Shown one piece after another: positions 8,081-9,059 of a DNA stretch of 9,059 nt. A program made the position numbers and the translations under genes. This DNA is from Roseomonas sp. GTDB lineage: Bacteria > Pseudomonadota > Alphaproteobacteria > Acetobacterales > Acetobacteraceae. Every line of letters starts with the position of its first letter. Position 1 is the first letter of the stretch. The stretch is taken from assembly GCA_020249415.1 (NCBI GenBank), contig JADCFR010000038.1, positions 1 to 9,059 on the forward strand, read 5' to 3'. The notes under the pieces are model-generated. The model was not told the DNA's origin, searched no databases, and worked only from the letters and a program-made list of their open reading frames with translations.

Positions 8081-8097
8081 CTTCAGGCCGCCTGAAG
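8081..8097 (-). terminator. Hairpin over the antitoxin stop codon
   Basis: CTTCAGG, the loop CCG and CCTGAAG form a perfect 7-bp stem with a 3-base loop. The TGA stop of the HTH gene lies inside the stem. No U-run follows on the minus strand, so it is not a textbook intrinsic terminator. It lies between the toxin-antitoxin-like pair and thrC and may limit readthrough or protect the mRNA end. Confidence 0.35.
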
Positions 8098-8607
8098 CGC
8101 CGCCCAGCTTTCCCCAGCGTTGCGCGGGGCCTCGTTGACGCGCGGTGGTTCAAGGCGCATTTCGAAAAGCGGCCAGGCTTCGCCTTCTTCGCGCTTGCGC
8201 GGCACCATGCGAAACAGCTTTTCCATATCGGGCTTCAGGCTTGGCATGCGCTGCGCAAGAATGGCGACGGTCGCCAGCCGGACTTGGCTTTCCGCCCAGC
8301 CGCCCAAACTCTGCTTATTGTTCTCCCACCGGGAGAGTGACGCAGGGTCAAGCTTCAAAGCCTCAGCAAAATCCTTGGCCGACATGCCGATCACCTTGCG
8401 CATGAAGCGCACCTCACTCCCGGTCAGTTCCACCGGCAGAGAGGCGCGCGCCACCGCAACGGCCGCCGCCAAGCCCTCAAGATCAGGGACCGATACGCCC
8501 AGCACATTCCCGGCCGCGTCAGTATGCTCCTCGGCCGCATTGATGAGCACGACCGGGTAGGGCAGGCCGAGGCCCTTTTCCTCATATCGTGGCAATACGC
8601 GGCGCAT
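8083..8607 (-). CDS. HTH regulator, MqsA/YgiT-type antitoxin lacking the zinc-binding cysteines
   Basis: This 174-residue protein has a short N-terminal module (RYEEKGLGLPYPVVLINAAE at 7-26, GVSVPDLEGLAAAVAVAR at 37-54), then an XRE-type helix-turn-helix: LTGSEVRFMRKVIGMSAKDF at 61-80 and LKLDPASLSRWENN at 84-97. This matches MqsA-family antitoxins, which bind their own promoter through the HTH and neutralise a partner toxin. The family often has zinc-binding cysteines in the N-terminal module; this protein has no cysteine at all. Residues 103-174 form an extra charged, proline-containing tail of unknown role. The start is well supported: AAGGAGAG lies 8 bases before the ATG. It follows the DUF4258 gene after 15 bp, giving the toxin-first order seen in mqsRA and higBA. 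Antitoxin function is inferred from family and context. It could instead be a stand-alone autoregulator. Confidence 0.8.
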   Translation of the reverse strand: MRRVLPRYEEKGLGLPYPVVLINAAEEHTDAAGNVLGVSVPDLEGLAAAVAVARASLPVELTGSEVRFMRKVIGMSAKDFAEALKLDPASLSRWENNKQSLGGWAESQVRLATVAILAQRMPSLKPDMEKLFRMVPRKREEGEAWPLFEMRLEPPRVNEAPRNAGESWAALQAA

Positions 8608-8622
8608 GTCATTCTCTCCTTT

Positions 8623-8901
8623 TCATGTGATGACCGTGACAACCAGGATATCCGGCGCAATCGGGGTGATCACGACGGTAAAGGCGTGACCATCCTCATC
8701 CTTGCCGGCAAGCTGCCAACGCTCTTGCCCATTTGCCTGCAGATCCAGGCCGGTAACGCGGCCCCGCCTGATCACACGCTCGGCATCGAATTTCGAAACA
8801 CCGCGTTCATCGGCGCGTTCAAGGGCGTGGCGGCTCCAGACAATGGCAGCCCCTTGGGCCAGTAAAACGCCGAGGGAGGCGCTCTCCTTAGGTCGAAACA
8901 T
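8623..8901 (-). CDS. DUF4258-like putative toxin (RelE/MqsR-like small protein)
   Basis: This 92-residue basic protein has the DUF4258 pattern: an N-terminal helix region, then VWSRHALERADERGVS at 21-36 (His25, Arg29 and Arg33 are the likely conserved residues), a helix FDAERVIRRG at 38-47, and beta strands with RWQLAGKDEDGHAFTVVI at 61-78 and ILVVTV at 85-90. DUF4258 proteins are small, are often encoded next to MqsA/YgiT-type antitoxins, and are suspected RelE/MqsR-like toxins. Ribonuclease activity is not shown and is only inferred here. ATG 8901 was chosen over the in-frame ATG at 8931. It has AGGGGG close upstream, and the candidate promoter (TTGACA at 8959-8954) would put the transcript start between the two. 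The leader has an inverted repeat GAGG-ACT-CCTC at 8912-8922 that could mask the GGAGG there. Confidence 0.75.
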   Translation of the reverse strand: MFRPKESASLGVLLAQGAAIVWSRHALERADERGVSKFDAERVIRRGRVTGLDLQANGQERWQLAGKDEDGHAFTVVITPIAPDILVVTVIT

Positions 8902-8931
8902 AAAACCCCCTGAGGACTCCTCCGAGGGCAT

Positions 8932-8959
8932 TGGATACTAAAACTTGACGCTATGTCAA
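8932..8959 (-). promoter_or_regulatory. Candidate promoter of the DUF4258/HTH pair
   Basis: On the minus strand a perfect -35 hexamer TTGACA occupies 8959-8954. The best -10 at 16-bp spacing is TATCCA (8937-8932), which is only a half match to consensus. The -35 lies within the first CTTGA/TCAAG palindrome, so a bound antitoxin would block it. A start near 8925 would give a leader of about 24 bases before the ATG at 8901. Confidence 0.4.
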
Positions 8960-8985
8960 GATTAAAGTTCTCTTGATGGGTCAAG
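8944..8985. promoter_or_regulatory. Twin CTTGA/TCAAG palindromes, putative antitoxin operator
   Basis: Two inverted repeats share the same half-site. The first is CTTGAC-GCTAT-GTCAAG at 8944-8960, with perfect 6-bp arms. The second is CTTGA-TGGG-TCAAG at 8972-8985, with perfect 5-bp arms. They lie between the DUF4258/HTH pair and the divergent frame opening at 8999. The half-sites have centre spacings of 7 bases (counted on the 5-bp core) and 4 bases. Position and symmetry fit an operator for the dimeric HTH protein, possibly controlling both directions. The assignment is inferred. Confidence 0.6.
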
Positions 8986-8998
8986 TAGGGTTTGGCGC

Positions 8999-9059
8999 AT
9001 GCGCAACATCGGCCGCAAACGCACCATAAATCATTCATTACCTAAGCAAATCCGCGAAA
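8999..9059 (+). CDS. Possible start of a tyrosine-type integrase (runs off right edge)
   Basis: An ATG at 8999 opens a frame of 20 complete codons to the window edge without a stop. The peptide begins MRNIGRKRTINHSLPKQIRE. The basic start followed by a short polar stretch and Leu-Pro resembles the N-termini of many proteobacterial site-specific tyrosine recombinases (a Lys-Arg-rich opening, then LP before the arm-type DNA-binding domain). The only ribosome-site candidate is GTAGGG, about 9-10 bases upstream. Codons such as ATA, TTA, TCA and CCT are unlike the GC-ending codons of the other genes, which suggests transferred DNA. Twenty residues cannot settle the family: it could be another small basic protein or a chance frame. 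Confidence 0.35.
   Translation, partial: MRNIGRKRTINHSLPKQIRE

Noticed and set aside
8120..8560. A 146-codon plus-strand frame
   Set aside because: It is antisense to the HTH gene, which has a strong ribosome site and a clear domain match.
8945..8973. Plus-strand promoter starting with TTGACG at 8945-8950 for the frame at 8999
   Set aside because: At 16-18 bp spacing the downstream bases (around TTCTCT) do not resemble a -10 box.
8995..9004. Perfect 10-bp palindrome GCGCATGCGC
   Set aside because: It is short and of a kind common in GC-rich DNA. It happens to contain the ATG at 8999, and the symmetry does not extend outward.
8772..9038. An 88-codon minus-strand frame across the promoter region
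   Set aside because: It crosses the palindromes and overlaps the DUF4258 gene in another frame; no ribosome site or domain.

Overview
The window looks like chromosome from a GC-rich alphaproteobacterium, probably of the Rhodospirillales/Acetobacteraceae type. This rests on high GC throughout, the alphaproteobacterial repair gene mmcB, a thrC / M16 peptidase / pmbA / hldE string, and an M16 peptidase very like mitochondrial processing peptidase. No rRNA gene, tRNA gene, CRISPR array or insertion sequence was seen. The taxonomic placement is inference.

Left part (1-2433). Bases 1-1767 hold the N-terminal 589 codons of gltB (glutamate synthase large subunit) on the minus strand, running off the left edge. 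A 195-bp divergent spacer (1768-1962) with clustered GGTCA-type half-sites separates it from mmcB on the plus strand, which encodes a small PD-(D/E)xK nuclease-like repair protein.

Middle part (2440-8039). A minus-strand run reads, in transcription order, thrC (threonine synthase), an M16 zinc peptidase, pmbA/tldE, and hldE (bifunctional ADP-heptose synthesis enzyme). thrC and the peptidase are 16 bp apart. The peptidase and pmbA overlap by 4 bp (ATGA). hldE follows pmbA after 125 bp that include a perfect 8-bp hairpin. This is ordinary core metabolism: threonine synthesis, protein processing, and the LPS heptose precursor.

Right part (8081-9059). Directly upstream of thrC, on the same strand, is a two-gene module of toxin-antitoxin type: a 92-aa DUF4258-like protein, then a 174-aa HTH protein of the MqsA-antitoxin type that has no cysteines. 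In front of it lie two CTTGA/TCAAG palindromes, one of which contains a TTGACA -35 hexamer. This is the layout of an autoregulated toxin-antitoxin promoter. A divergent reading frame opens at 8999 and runs off the right edge. Its 20 visible codons are basic and use AT-rich codons unlike the rest of the window, and they resemble the start of a tyrosine-type integrase, though the evidence is thin. This end is the accessory part of the window and the most interesting. It resembles a known class of module rather than a clearly new system. The least typical points are the cysteine-free antitoxin, the double operator, and the module's position directly in front of a biosynthetic operon.
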